This document shows positions 11,085-19,689 of a DNA stretch of 30,367 bases, piece by piece (positions within the stretch are counted from its first letter, which is position 1; the number at the start of each line of letters is the position of its first letter). Source of the DNA: Reticulitermes lucifugus (Eukaryota; Arthropoda; Insecta; Blattodea; Rhinotermitidae); assembly GCA_026260175.1 (NCBI GenBank), contig JAKCWW010000970.1:1096-31462 (forward strand). The letters are read 5' to 3'. The notes under the pieces are model-generated. The model ran no database searches and was not told the origin of the DNA. It saw only the letters and a list, made by a program, of their open reading frames with translations. Position numbers and translations under genes: made by a program.

Positions 11085-11269
11085 AAGGTGATAGATGGAG
11101 TACAGAGCACTAGTGCAATGATGACAGGGAAAAGCGAAACACTCTGGAGAAGAACATGTTCCAGTGACCCTTTGTCGACCACGAATCCTACAAAGATTGG
11201 TCTGGGATCGAACTCGGATATCCGTGGTGAAAAAACGACGACTAACCACCTGAGTCACGGTACGGTCCC
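11085..11269 (-). mobile_element. tRNA-derived SINE (GACAGGGG-body family)
   Basis: On the minus strand the A box TGACTCAGGTGGTTAG (11257-11242) and B box CGAGTTCGATCCCAG (11216-11202) are recognisable. The body in plus-strand reading is ATGATGACAGGGAAAAGCG ... CCAGTGACCCTTTGTCGACC, as in the copies at 7706, 26541 and 28920. The head ends GGGACCGTACCG near 11269. An 8-base insertion lies between the boxes. The open frames on both strands at 11046-11300 are by-products of this element. Confidence 0.7.
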
Positions 11270-12394
11270 TTATAATTACTACTTATTTGAAATGTCCTAG
11301 TTTCTCCAAGACATTCTTCATATTCTTTTTTAAATCTATTTATTGACGCTGTCAGAAGTTAGGATAGTCGGTGTCTCACAAAAGTTCGAATAACTTTCAA
11401 AAAATATCAGCGCTGTAGTCAACTGTTTTGGGGGTTTCCTCATACAGACAAATGCTGGGACAGACACACAGGCTACCTTCAGGTTTTCAAGTTCATACTT
11501 CATGTCACCCTACTAATCGACACTATGTTGGAGACGTAGTTGAAAAAAGAAAAGGAACATAAACCAAAAATCAGTTACTAATTATCTTTAGCCATGGGTA
11601 CATATTGCATTAACAAGAATAACGTAATTGGCACAAGTCACAGAATGTGTCTTTTACCGTGTCTCCGAACACGATAGCTCTGTCGCACAGAAGGCCTTCA
11701 TCCGCCGGGACATCCCGTGACAGCCGGTGCGCTCAGGTCACGGTGAAAGGTACGGCCTGTAGTATATCTGAAGACACCCCGTGTGGAGGATGACATTGAG
11801 ATATACGCATAAGTGAGTATATTATTTCCGGGAGATGGGCCAAAATAGTTCAGGATCATGACAAAGCATTGCTAGTCATGATGAAACTTCCGATTTTTCT
11901 GCCACTGAGTTATCAAGCAAGGCAAGGCCGTAAATTAGTTGCTGCAGAGAAAAGCAAACACTTAAACTGGGGAAAGACAGGAACAGCTGTGTAGAGGACT
12001 AAATTGCGTGTCTGGATATGGGCGAAATAATGTTCTTTGGGACGGGGGAAACATTTGACAAGCGTCCAGCACTGTAGGTGGTGCTGAAGGCATACTGTAA
12101 ACTACCTGCTCAGTTACATTAACCTGGGCAAGGACAACGATTTCAGAGCTTAAGTGGCTTAAACCAGTTGCATTACGACGAGCTACATTTATCTCTTTAA
12201 AGTCAAAGAGTTACTATATGTATCATCACGTTTAAAAATACAAGGTTACACTTTCTGCCACAGAGTGCATTTATGTGTTTTGTATGGATCTCAGAACAAG
12301 AGAAAATAGTTCCCAATAAAACTAACTTATTGCGTTTTATAACAGAGACAGTATTTGTTTACTGTGCTGTACGAACTCAAATTCAGGTTAAATG
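11270..12394. other. Non-coding stretch with a GC-richer patch
   Basis: The patch at 11690-11790 is GC-richer and holds CCGTGAC...GTCACGG, a 7-bp hairpin. It shares GCTCAGGTCAC plus CCTGTAGTATAT with 20100-20130, so it may be a fragment of an unclassified repeat. Nothing else was recognised. Confidence 0.45.
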
Positions 12395-12800
12395 TTTCTG
12401 TCAATGGGGCAGAATTTCTCCGTCTATGTCTGCTTTCCAATGTCGATATATTTCCAACAGAGCTCCATGCTAATCTTCATATTCTTACCGGAAGGACAAA
12501 CGGCCAAGTCTAGGAACATTCAAAAAGGAATGCTGTTTCGAACATATGGGAGAACGGAATATAAAAGGACGTTCACCTTTTTAATCGCCAACCTCTCAAC
12601 GCAGAGCCCCGGGATTGTGAGATTTGTGGTGAACAAAGTGGCAATGGCACAGATTTTTTTGACAACTTAGGTTTTCGCCTTACATACCATTTCACCAATA
12701 AACCATATTCATCTTCATATTACTTGTACCAAAAGGACAAGGGTGTGAAGCCTCGGAACCTTCAAATAAAGCCAATGGTTTTTCCGATATCGGGGAGCAT
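12395..12800 (+). mobile_element. Tandem pair of SINE copies (GACAGGGG-body family)
   Basis: Copy 1 (about 12395-12550) lacks the head. It has body GGGGCAGAATTTCTCCG, then a tail reading CCATGCTAATCTTCAT, ACCGGAAGGACAAA and CATTCAAAAAGGAATGCTG. Copy 2 (about 12573-12800) has a degraded head, AGCCCCGGGATTGTGAG, body GATTTGTGGTGAACAAAGTG, and the same tail with CATCTTCATATTACTTG, CCAAAAGGACAAGG and CCTTCAAATAAAGCCAATGG. The complement of the 26541-26754 element has the same order of parts, which defines head, body and tail of the family. The open frame at 12392-12670 simply crosses both copies. Confidence 0.65.
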
Positions 12801-13007
12801 TGGGCAAGAAAGTACTTTCCAAATGCTTCTTAATCCTTGAGGGCTTAACTGCTTTAGCATTCTTGACTTGCCGAAACACTTTAGAAGTATAAGATGAGGT
12901 TCAGACAGCAGTAAATGTTAAGATTAATTTCTTCTGGGGGAGAGGTTATGTGGTTCGGTGTTTAGGTACCAAATATGAGGAGGAACATGCTGCCTGCTCC
13001 TTTTTCC

Positions 13008-13075
13008 CTGCAGATGGAGGCAGAAGATTCCTCCGAAACATGGCGTCGCATCCAAGAAGACCACACTCATTTTAG
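13008..13075 (+). repeat. Penelope-like terminal module with hammerhead-like core
   Basis: CTGCAGA (13008-13014, two changes from CTGATGA) is followed by T, then stem GGAGG (13016-13020) paired with CCTCC (13030-13034), then GAAAC (13035-13039). Downstream CGCATCCAAGAAGACC corresponds to the AC..CCCAGAAGAC block of the sister modules, with an internal deletion of about 20 bp. The plus frame reads SSETWRRIQEDHTHF, a familiar spurious peptide of this repeat type (from memory). Confidence 0.45.
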
Positions 13076-13576
13076 GAATATTGTTATGGTTAAACAGCTT
13101 GAAAAGGAAAAGAATTTGCTTAATATTTGTATGTGTGCTTTGCAGAAAGTGAATGAATAAATAGTTGGGCGTGTCTCTCTGTACGTTCGCAAGTTTCAGT
13201 TCAGAATCTCCATAATTAATTTAAAAAAATCAGAAATAAAGTTTCACGTTAAATGCTGTGACGAGAAATTTAATTTTGTTTCAGAGTGTTTAAATATAAA
13301 CACGACTTTACATGTTATTCAAATCTAAATTCGTGGGTTTTCTCAGAAGCGGCTCATTGTACACAAGATAGCCAATGTACTTATAACGTAACATTGTGGC
13401 ACGTTCGCATAAGTGTTACTGCCACGAAAACTCAATAATGCGTTTCCTTTTTATTGTTGACGTACATATGTCGCTGCCAATAATGTAATGAATATTGAAA
13501 GCTTTGCCATAGAAACAGAACAATTCGTTCTCTGTATTATTTCGCTACACATTTCGATGCCTAAAAGTATGCAACA

Positions 13577-14060
13577 TACTTAGGTCTTCACATATAGTGC
13601 CCGATATGTATGTCCGATTTCAACGTGGAGTTTCTCGGCAGCGTTTCGTAAAAGTCTCCAATGTCAATGTTCACGAAAATCCGTCCGGTAAAAACAGCGC
13701 TGATATATGTGAACAGACAGACAGAAGGATGGACAGACATTACGAAGCTAATAGGCGCCTTCCGCAACTTACGCGAACGCGCCTGAAAATCATGAGCCTA
13801 ATGGACGATTTTGTTTCCCCATGGTATACAAAACAATACACACGTACTTAGGTCTGCATGTAAAGTGCTGGACAGTGTTGTACGATTTTAGCCAAATCTG
13901 GAGTTTCTCGACAGATTTTCGTAAAAGTCAGCAACATCAAAGTTCACGAAAATCCATCCAGTAGGAGCCGCGCTGATACATGTGGACGGACGGACAGACA
14001 CGACGAACTTAATAGTCGCTTTTCACTATTTATGCGAACGCGCTTAAAACGCTTGAACTT
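13577..14060 (+). repeat. Tandem dimer of an unclassified repeat, period about 269 bp
   Basis: Copy 1 starts ACTTAGGTCTTCACAT at 13577; copy 2 starts ACTTAGGTCTGCATG at 13846. Shared blocks in order are GGAGTTTCTCG, TTTCGTAAAAGTC, GTTCACGAAAATCC, GCGCTGATA.ATGTG, a GGACAGACA motif, and TGCGAACGCGC/TACGCGAACGCGC. Copies differ by scattered substitutions and small gaps. The frame at 13597-13851 covers copy 1, but copy 2 is interrupted and no domain is recognised, so I call it non-coding. Confidence 0.65.
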
Positions 14061-14418
14061 AAGCCCAGTATTAACTATAGATCTTACTTAAGGTCTTAAA
14101 GTGTATTTGAAATTTTGTTAATACTTTAAAGAAGCACAAGGAACAGTTTATACTTCTATGCAGATACACTAAAATTACTCTAGATTAGGCAGCACTTGAA
14201 TTTGTTATATCAGTTGCAGATTTTAACACAGACAAATACAGTTATCTACATACAAATGTAACCTGGTATAAGACTTACTCTTCAGTTAAAACATATTTTT
14301 AAAGCGTGAGAATAAAACCTGTTTACGAGACATATTACTAAAACTGGACTCACCCGTACAGTGCTGCAAACCCACTATTACCTATGCGTCCTATAATACA
14401 TTAGTCAGCCTATCAAAC

Positions 14419-14791
14419 ATATATATATATACAGTAGGCCCTCGATTTAACGGACTAATTGGGGGTAGGGGTGTTCGCTATTGCCGAAATTCCTTTAAAT
14501 CTAATGTATTTTAAAAACATATATCTTCGTAATAACGAACTTACAATGTACAGGATGTATTAAAATGTTATTATAATGTATAAGTATAAATAAAATATTA
14601 TTACAATGTACATTGAGTAATTTATACACGTCACTAAAACATCTGTTAAAAATATAAAAATAAATGTACGACAGGAACAGGTTCTAAATTTTTTCTTTAA
14701 GACAGAAATTTTTTGTTCGTTAAATCCGAAGTCCGTTAAATCGGGGACCGTTAAATCGAGGGTCTACTATATATATATATATATATATATC
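14419..14791. repeat. AT dinucleotide repeat split by a MITE
   Basis: An (AT)n run at 14419-14431 and another at 14769-14791 flank the inverted-repeat element directly. This is what insertion into a TA target inside a microsatellite would leave. Confidence 0.65.
14432..14769. mobile_element. pogo-like non-autonomous element (MITE)
   Basis: The left end CAGTAGGCCCTCGATTTAAC (14432-14451, continuing GGAC) is matched by the right-end complement at about 14748-14769, with one internal mismatch and the terminal G changed to A. A TA lies outside each end, as expected for Tc1/mariner-pogo target duplication. The right end has CGTTAAATC three times (from about 14718, 14733 and 14749), subterminal repeats typical of transposase-bound ends. 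The length of 338 bp and an interior with no frame make it non-autonomous. The CAGT...CCCTCG start is the reason for preferring pogo/Tigger. Confidence 0.75.
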
Positions 14792-15042
14792 AGTATAGAA
14801 AGTTATAAATTAATGGAGAGCGTATGTGAAACTGACACAAAGCGAAAACCAGTATTAAGCCAAATATCTCGGCGCGGAGACCGGCTATGTTACGGTCTCC
14901 GTGACACAGCTCATTCCCTAAATTAAAATTCTGGGGCAATACTTTATCAGACTAGTAAAGTTCCTTACAGACACTACTCACTTCATTATGCATTACTCTT
15001 CCTATCATTCGACAACACACAGTCTCAACTACTGGCAGTCTT

Positions 15043-15090
15043 CAAATAAAATATAAATAAAAATAAATAGATAAATAAATAAGTAAATGA
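15043..15090 (+). repeat. TAAA-type microsatellite
   Basis: An imperfect run of AAATAAAT, ATAG and AAGTAAAT units. No neighbouring element obviously ends here, so it may be a simple repeat or the tail of an unseen retroelement. Confidence 0.6.
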
Positions 15091-15582
15091 GTGCTCTAAA
15101 CGTTTAGTCTCTTCTTGGGACTTAACTTGTCCAAAAGTCACTGTTCAGTGTACTTAATACGCTTTTGCCTTGAGGTGTAGACATTCCAGAAGGGATTCAA
15201 CCCTCTTTTGCTTATTTTACGGTGACACTTTGCTAGGTCTTACATGCACAAACTAACATTTTTTCTATAGAATCTTGATCGCTGAAGAAACGTACACTTT
15301 CCTTTTTTAACGCACAGTCGAATCCTCGTGTTCATATTGAGTGAATTCCTTGTCACTGCGGCATAGTGCGGCCAGAGGTTGAGGATGGGAGACGGCTCCC
15401 GGAAATGGAAGGTAGTAGTGAATATTTGAATAAACAGTAGCGGACAGCCGTCAGTGGGTGGTCCTCCATATTGGGTATTGAGCGTGGGGCTAAGAATTAA
15501 AATTTAAAACATACCAGCTTGTCAAGGAATGTCATAATCAGATTTAATGTACTTACCGATGTGACTATGAAGATATGTTTTC

Positions 15583-15758
15583 TGAGATATGACGTCATGT
15601 AGCCTTATAAATACGTGCCGACGTTTCAGAGGAACCCGCTGCCTCTATTATTATTGCAGTTAAATAACAGATGATATTCATATACCCTGATGAGGAAGGC
15701 CGCAGTTTCTTTTGAAACGTCAGTAGATATGTGTTAGGATACATTACGTCATATCCCA
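15583..15758. repeat. Long palindromic module with hammerhead-like core
   Basis: The left arm 15583-15644 and right arm 15698-15758 are imperfect reverse complements over about 60 bp, sharing GATATGACGTCATGTA / GATATGACGTAATGTA and GACGTTTC (15619-15626; complement 15714-15721). The centre contains CTGATGA (15687-15693), one extra G, stem GAAGG (15695-15699) pairing with CTTTT (15709-15713), then GAAAC (15714-15718). Core and stem have the layout of a hammerhead ribozyme, as known in Penelope-like retroelements. Cleavage site and stem I are not demonstrated. The minus frame over it reads GRLGYDVMYPNTYLLTF, a by-product. Confidence 0.65.
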
Positions 15759-15766
15759 GACGACCG

Positions 15767-17590
15767 TTTATCTTCAAGTCCTATAAAGTTTCTCAGACTT
15801 GGACAGATTTTCTGACACGGTCTAAGGCACGAGTTTGAAGATGTGGAAAGGATTAAACTGACACAGAATGTGGTCCAAATGGTGGCGTTTTATGAACACT
15901 TTAATGATCTTTGGATTTTTTTATTTTTTGACCAATGGGGTATGTATACACTTTTAAAGAAACACCCTATATCACAGACTTCGGAACCGGAGGTTTAAAA
16001 TATAGTATTAGGCAGTGCCAGTTCTACTGAGATTAATAGATTATTTACTGGTCCTCCGATATTTTAATGTTATAGCGGAATGCCTAAGTATTACAACCAT
16101 TTGCAGAAGTGTGTGCTGGCTTTATAGTACAAATGTATACACGTTTAATACAGCCAAAGGCCCATAATTGTGCGGCATTAATTCCTCCGCCTGATTATTC
16201 GGACTGTGTTGAGTAATAGAACGACATATTAATGTTAACCCTTAGCGTGACAAAACCGAGAATTACCGTTCTGGGAAACTGGATACTTCCGAATAATATC
16301 GGTTTTGAATAATATAAATAAAAGAAAACTACTGTTTTTTTTTCTTTTGCCAAAAAACATTTATGGCCTTTGATCAGAGAAAATTACTTTCAGTTTTCCA
16401 CTAACAAGTACAACCAAAGCATGACTCTTTTACTAAATAGCACCGAGGATGGAAATGATTGTACACAGGCATAAAATATATGCATAAATAGGCCTACATA
16501 CTTATGAATTTGCATAAGTATAAAGAAGTTTGTATTGTGGCTTAATATCATTTACAGGGATAAAATATTGTGCAAATATTACAACGTTTTGTTTGGTTTT
16601 AAAATTCTGAAGGTTAAATGTCATATTCCGCATTAGCTAAGATTGGATTCGTGATTTATTTTGATCATTATATCGATTTTTACTTCTTTTAAGGTGCAAA
16701 TCGTTCCATAAATCTATCCGTCACAATCTTACACATAAAGCAAAGGATTTCACCTAACGAAGCATAATCTAACATAACCTGATTTCTAACTCTCGGATGA
16801 CAGCGATAAATCGATACTAACAGGTAAAAGATACTCGGAACTGATCGATTTAGAACACCTGATTGTGCAACATTACTAATTCAGTCACATACTGTTTCTG
16901 ATTTTCGTAACAACTTGCGTTCTGCGCATGTCTTTCTGTCCTGTCTACTAAAGGCAATATAAGCGAGAGCACAGAGCCTTTCAACTGCTGGCGTTCTTTA
17001 TTGTGCTTTTACTAGTTTGACTTACGTTTGTTTATGTAAATGACGAGGGCAAACTTGTACTTAAAAATTATCTACCGTTAAGGAGTAAGCAGGCTAAACA
17101 ATAAATACCTATTAGTGAACCAAATCCACAGCGTATTTCATCGGTAATGATCTACATAATTACACAAGCAATAACTTTGTGCAGAGCTCACAGGGTCACC
17201 GTCACTATAAACATCTGTAACTGATAATTCACTACAGTGCAGTTTAGTGCAGGGAGATGGAACAAGAAATACACGTGGCCCGAGCTGACTGAGTAATTGA
17301 ATAAGAATGGGGGGGGGGTGACCGGAATGGGCTTACAAATGGAAATTACTTTGCAGCGGTTTCCTACCTGTTCGACTCAGTACAATTTTGCTTAAATTTA
17401 CATTTTCACCGGCTCCTTAAAGGCAGTACCTTTGTATCACAAAAGGAAACTCCGAATCCAAACCATAAGGGGCTTGATGAGATTACTTGTAACCTGAGTT
17501 TGAACTACCCGTTTGTGATTAGAAATATATAGCAACACGTTGCAACTTATTTATGACGAATGTAACTGTCGTTACGGTATCGGACTTATG
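15767..17590. other. Non-coding stretch with one promoter-like patch
   Basis: No repeat was recognised. CAATATAAGCGAGAGC (from 16955) is TATA-box-like and sits about 25-30 bases upstream of TTTCAACTG, an initiator-like word. A 10-base G run lies at 17309-17318. No frame with a domain starts downstream. Confidence 0.45.
16955..16990 (+). promoter_or_regulatory. Possible pol II core promoter (TATA plus initiator)
   Basis: AATATAAGC precedes a purine-rich stretch and a TTTCAACTG word near 16979. The arrangement is seen in insect genes and in LTR promoters, but no coding region or second LTR is visible, so this may be chance. Confidence 0.15.
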
Positions 17591-17798
17591 ATGCATGTAC
17601 GTATGACGTGCAGTACCGTACGTTGTAATGCATACACGTGTGAAGTGCAGTTGTAACGCATACACGTGTGACATTCGTGCATTACCGTACGTTATAATGC
17701 ATACACGTGTGACGTGCAGTACCGTACGTTATAATGCATACACGTGTGACGTGCAGTACCGTACGTTACAATGCATACACGTGTGACGTGCAGTACCG
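17591..17798 (+). repeat. 37-bp minisatellite, six copies
   Basis: The unit begins ATGCATACACGTGTGACGTG and continues CAGTACCGTACGTTATA. Copies start at 17591, 17628, 17656, 17697, 17734 and 17771. The second is short (28 bp) and the third carries a small insertion; the fourth and fifth are nearly identical. Most copies contain the palindrome CACGTG and a TACCGTACG block. The array ends sharply in CAGTACCG at 17798. Confidence 0.9.
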
Positions 17799-18274
17799 TT
17801 TCTACCGTAAAAAGTAGAAGCATAAGCGCGTTTAGTTTCATAATTTTGTTAAATTTCAGGTGTTCTTGGATATGAGTCCGTGTCGATTGGTAAATAGTTA
17901 CCGACCTTCCTAAGGATATTTGTCTATATATTCTGGGTTTAAGTAGTCCGCTTTTCTTGGACTACTTGGACCCCCAAATGGAAGCAGGAACTATGTACAG
18001 TCAACACAGAGTCACATCCAAGACAACTTCAATATTCATCAACGCCGCTGTGACAGCCACAAATCTCGCATGTCATAACTTTTGTCACTACTGCCTCCTT
18101 TCCGCGTGGTCAGTTTCCGGCCCGTCAATTGTTGCAATATCGTGCTGCCCTCTCTCCTCCAGCTTCTACACAACTGACAAATACACAGTTCTCCATGACA
18201 GCTGAATATATTCTAGATATAGTTTTCCCTAGTCATAAAACATTTTAGCCGGGGTATATGAACCTTCATACTAC
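17799..18274. other. Non-coding stretch
   Basis: The plus frame at 17957-18205 has several Cys and Ser but no motif I recognise. Otherwise nothing was seen. Confidence 0.45.
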
Positions 18275-18333
18275 AGTCTTCTGGGTTGTGAAGTGGTTAG
18301 CAAAGTTTCGGAGAAACCACTGTCCATGAAGAT
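18275..18333 (-). repeat. Penelope-like terminal module, eroded core
   Basis: Plus-strand reading: AGTCTTCTGGGTTGTGAAG, GTGGTTAGCAAAGTTTCGGA, then GTCCATGAAGATGG. On the minus strand GAAAC (18309-18305) is preceded by a TCC/GGA stem (18312-18310 with 18325-18323). The CTGATGA box is degraded to a CTTCA word. Block order matches the copies at 21855 and 1042. Confidence 0.45.
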
Positions 18334-18457
18334 GGAGGTACCGTGTTATTCTGAAATGTTGATATCCACATACAAGTGTACAGGATATCAATCTGAACAC
18401 ACACCACCGCTTTGTGTGCAACTTGATGTGTCCGAATGAAGGAAGACGAGTATTTGA

Positions 18458-18751
18458 GAAGAGAAAAGGATGCTGAGAAAAATATTTTGAACTAAGACAG
18501 AGGAAGTAACGAGAGGCTGCTATTTATATGCTGATAAGCTTCATAATTTGTACACTTCACCTTGATAAAATCAAGGGGGTGCGATGGACGAGGCACGAAA
18601 AAGACCAAAATATCCTATCAAATTTTGGTCTGAAATCTTAACAGGGAGAGACCCGTATATGCGAAGAAGGGAAGAAAATATTAAAATGGATCTAAAGTAA
18701 AAAGGGCTGAAGGATCAGGACTGGATTTATCCGGGACGGAATTTGGAATAA
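18458..18751 (+). pseudogene. Broken LINE reverse transcriptase C-terminal tail
   Basis: The main frame reads EEKRMLRKIF, stop, TKTEEVTRGCYLYADKLHNL, YTSP, two stops, then EILTGRDPYM-RRREENIKMDLK, stop, KGLKDQDWIYPGRNLE. A neighbouring frame in between gives KIKGVRWTRHEKD. This follows the conserved end of many insect non-LTR retrotransposon endonuclease-reverse transcriptases: an M(L)R(R)IF block, KLHN(E)EL, (R)MRWAGHVARM, GRPRRRWEDNIKMDL and DWI.LAQDR. At least four in-frame stops and two frame changes make it dead. Only this tail is present, consistent with 5' truncation at insertion. The clade cannot be fixed from so little. Confidence 0.7.
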
Positions 18752-18815
18752 TTGTTCTTTTTAACGCAATAACAAATTGGTGCGTTTCTTAAACGCAGCA
18801 GGAAATTTTTTAGTA

Positions 18816-19300
18816 TCTAGCTACTGTTACCTTCTGCAGAAGGACTCTGCCCCATGGAATTATAAATTACTTTCACATTCAGTTCTTTTTTTTTACAATT
18901 GTCGACAGAATGCGAACGATGTCAGGCAGACATTTAAATCGCACCGTTAGATAAAAAAAAAGCAGTAGGCAGAACATCTATTACTATCATATGTCAAAGT
19001 TTAATCTTGCGGAGAGCAAAAATAAGTCTCTTCAGGTTCATTTTTGCCGCGCCTGGAAATCGTCAGCCCAGTGCATATGCACATGTTCCACCACCAGTTC
19101 GGCTGGCCCTGCTTATGGAAGACTTCACTATAAAACTTAGATCGGTATTTCTTAAAATTTCTGGAATTGCAGACCCCTTACAAAGTCTCACTAATTCTGC
19201 GGACCTCCATCTTGAAAATTATCTCAATTCACGGACCCATACGGCAGAAGTCACGGTAAAATTTAATTCCATGGAGCAGAGTCCTTTTTGAGAAGCTAGC
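18816..19300. mobile_element. Inverted-repeat element, about 485 bp
   Basis: The left arm (18816-18876) holds CTAGCT ... GGACTCTGCCCCATGGAATTA (18842-18862). The right arm (19245-19300) holds its complement (TAATTCCATGGAGCAGAGTCC) with 2-3 mismatches and an outer GCTAGC. Arms differ by an indel of about 10 bp. The interior contains GCAGACCCC, GCGGACCTCC and CACGGACCCA, words seen inside hAT-type elements. The plus frame at 19007-19291 lies wholly inside and is taken as a by-product. A third copy of the arm sequence is at 25370-25430. Superfamily uncertain. Confidence 0.5.
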
Positions 19301-19461
19301 AGGTCGTAAGCTAGTCAAGAAATTCCCCGCGCTTTATGGAACCCGAAGGTTCATTACCGCACTCACAAGAGCCCGTTATCATAATTACACACAAGAAATA
19401 TTTTGGAAATCTAAAAATTTCTGTAAAGTCAATGTGAAAATTTATTAAAAATCTGTCATTT

Positions 19462-19488
19462 TTCTAGAAATTCTAGAAGTTCTAGAAG
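19462..19488 (+). promoter_or_regulatory. Three tandem TTCTAGAA words (heat-shock-element-like)
   Basis: TTCTAGAAA, TTCTAGAAG and TTCTAGAAG are tandem 9-bp units. Each contains TTCnnGAA, the core of the heat-shock factor site. The 9-bp period breaks the strict 5-bp register of a classical element, so factor binding is uncertain. No gene is seen nearby. Confidence 0.25.
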
Positions 19489-19639
19489 AAAAACGTGGTT
19501 GGACCCCTGGTTAATAAATACTGTTTTAAAATTACACCAAATAGACACGTTATGTAAAACATTAAAAACATTCATTAATATTTTTGCCTTCTAATTTATG
19601 ATAGGGCGACGTAAATAATCTCATGGATCCCCCTTGGCT

Positions 19640-19689
19640 AGGTGTCGCGAGCCTGTACGGGTCCGAAAACTGCGCTTTGCAAACCACTG
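19640..19689 (-). mobile_element. hAT-like terminal fragment
   Basis: On the minus strand the sequence begins CAGTGGTTTGCAAAG (19689-19675) and continues with GCGCAGTTTTCGGACCC. A CAGTGGTT start followed by GGACCC is typical of hAT-family short elements. An 8-bp candidate target site, GTCTAGCT, follows at 19690-19697. I could not find the matching opposite end with the same 8 bp, so the element is partial. Confidence 0.35.

Noticed and set aside
12392-12670. 92-codon protein
   Set aside because: It runs through two SINE copies, and the minus-strand frame at 26526-26711 is the same repeat.
13597-13851. 84-codon protein
   Set aside because: The tandem partner copy is interrupted and both copies look like non-coding repeat.
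17591-17798. CRISPR array
   Set aside because: Units are contiguous 37-bp tandem repeats without unique spacers, and the sequence is eukaryotic in character.
18603-18630. Functional hairpin (GACCAAAAT / ATTTTGGTC)
   Set aside because: A 9-bp stem inside the decayed LINE coding relic; chance is adequate.
19007-19291. 94-codon protein
   Set aside because: Contained within an inverted-repeat element, with no domain.
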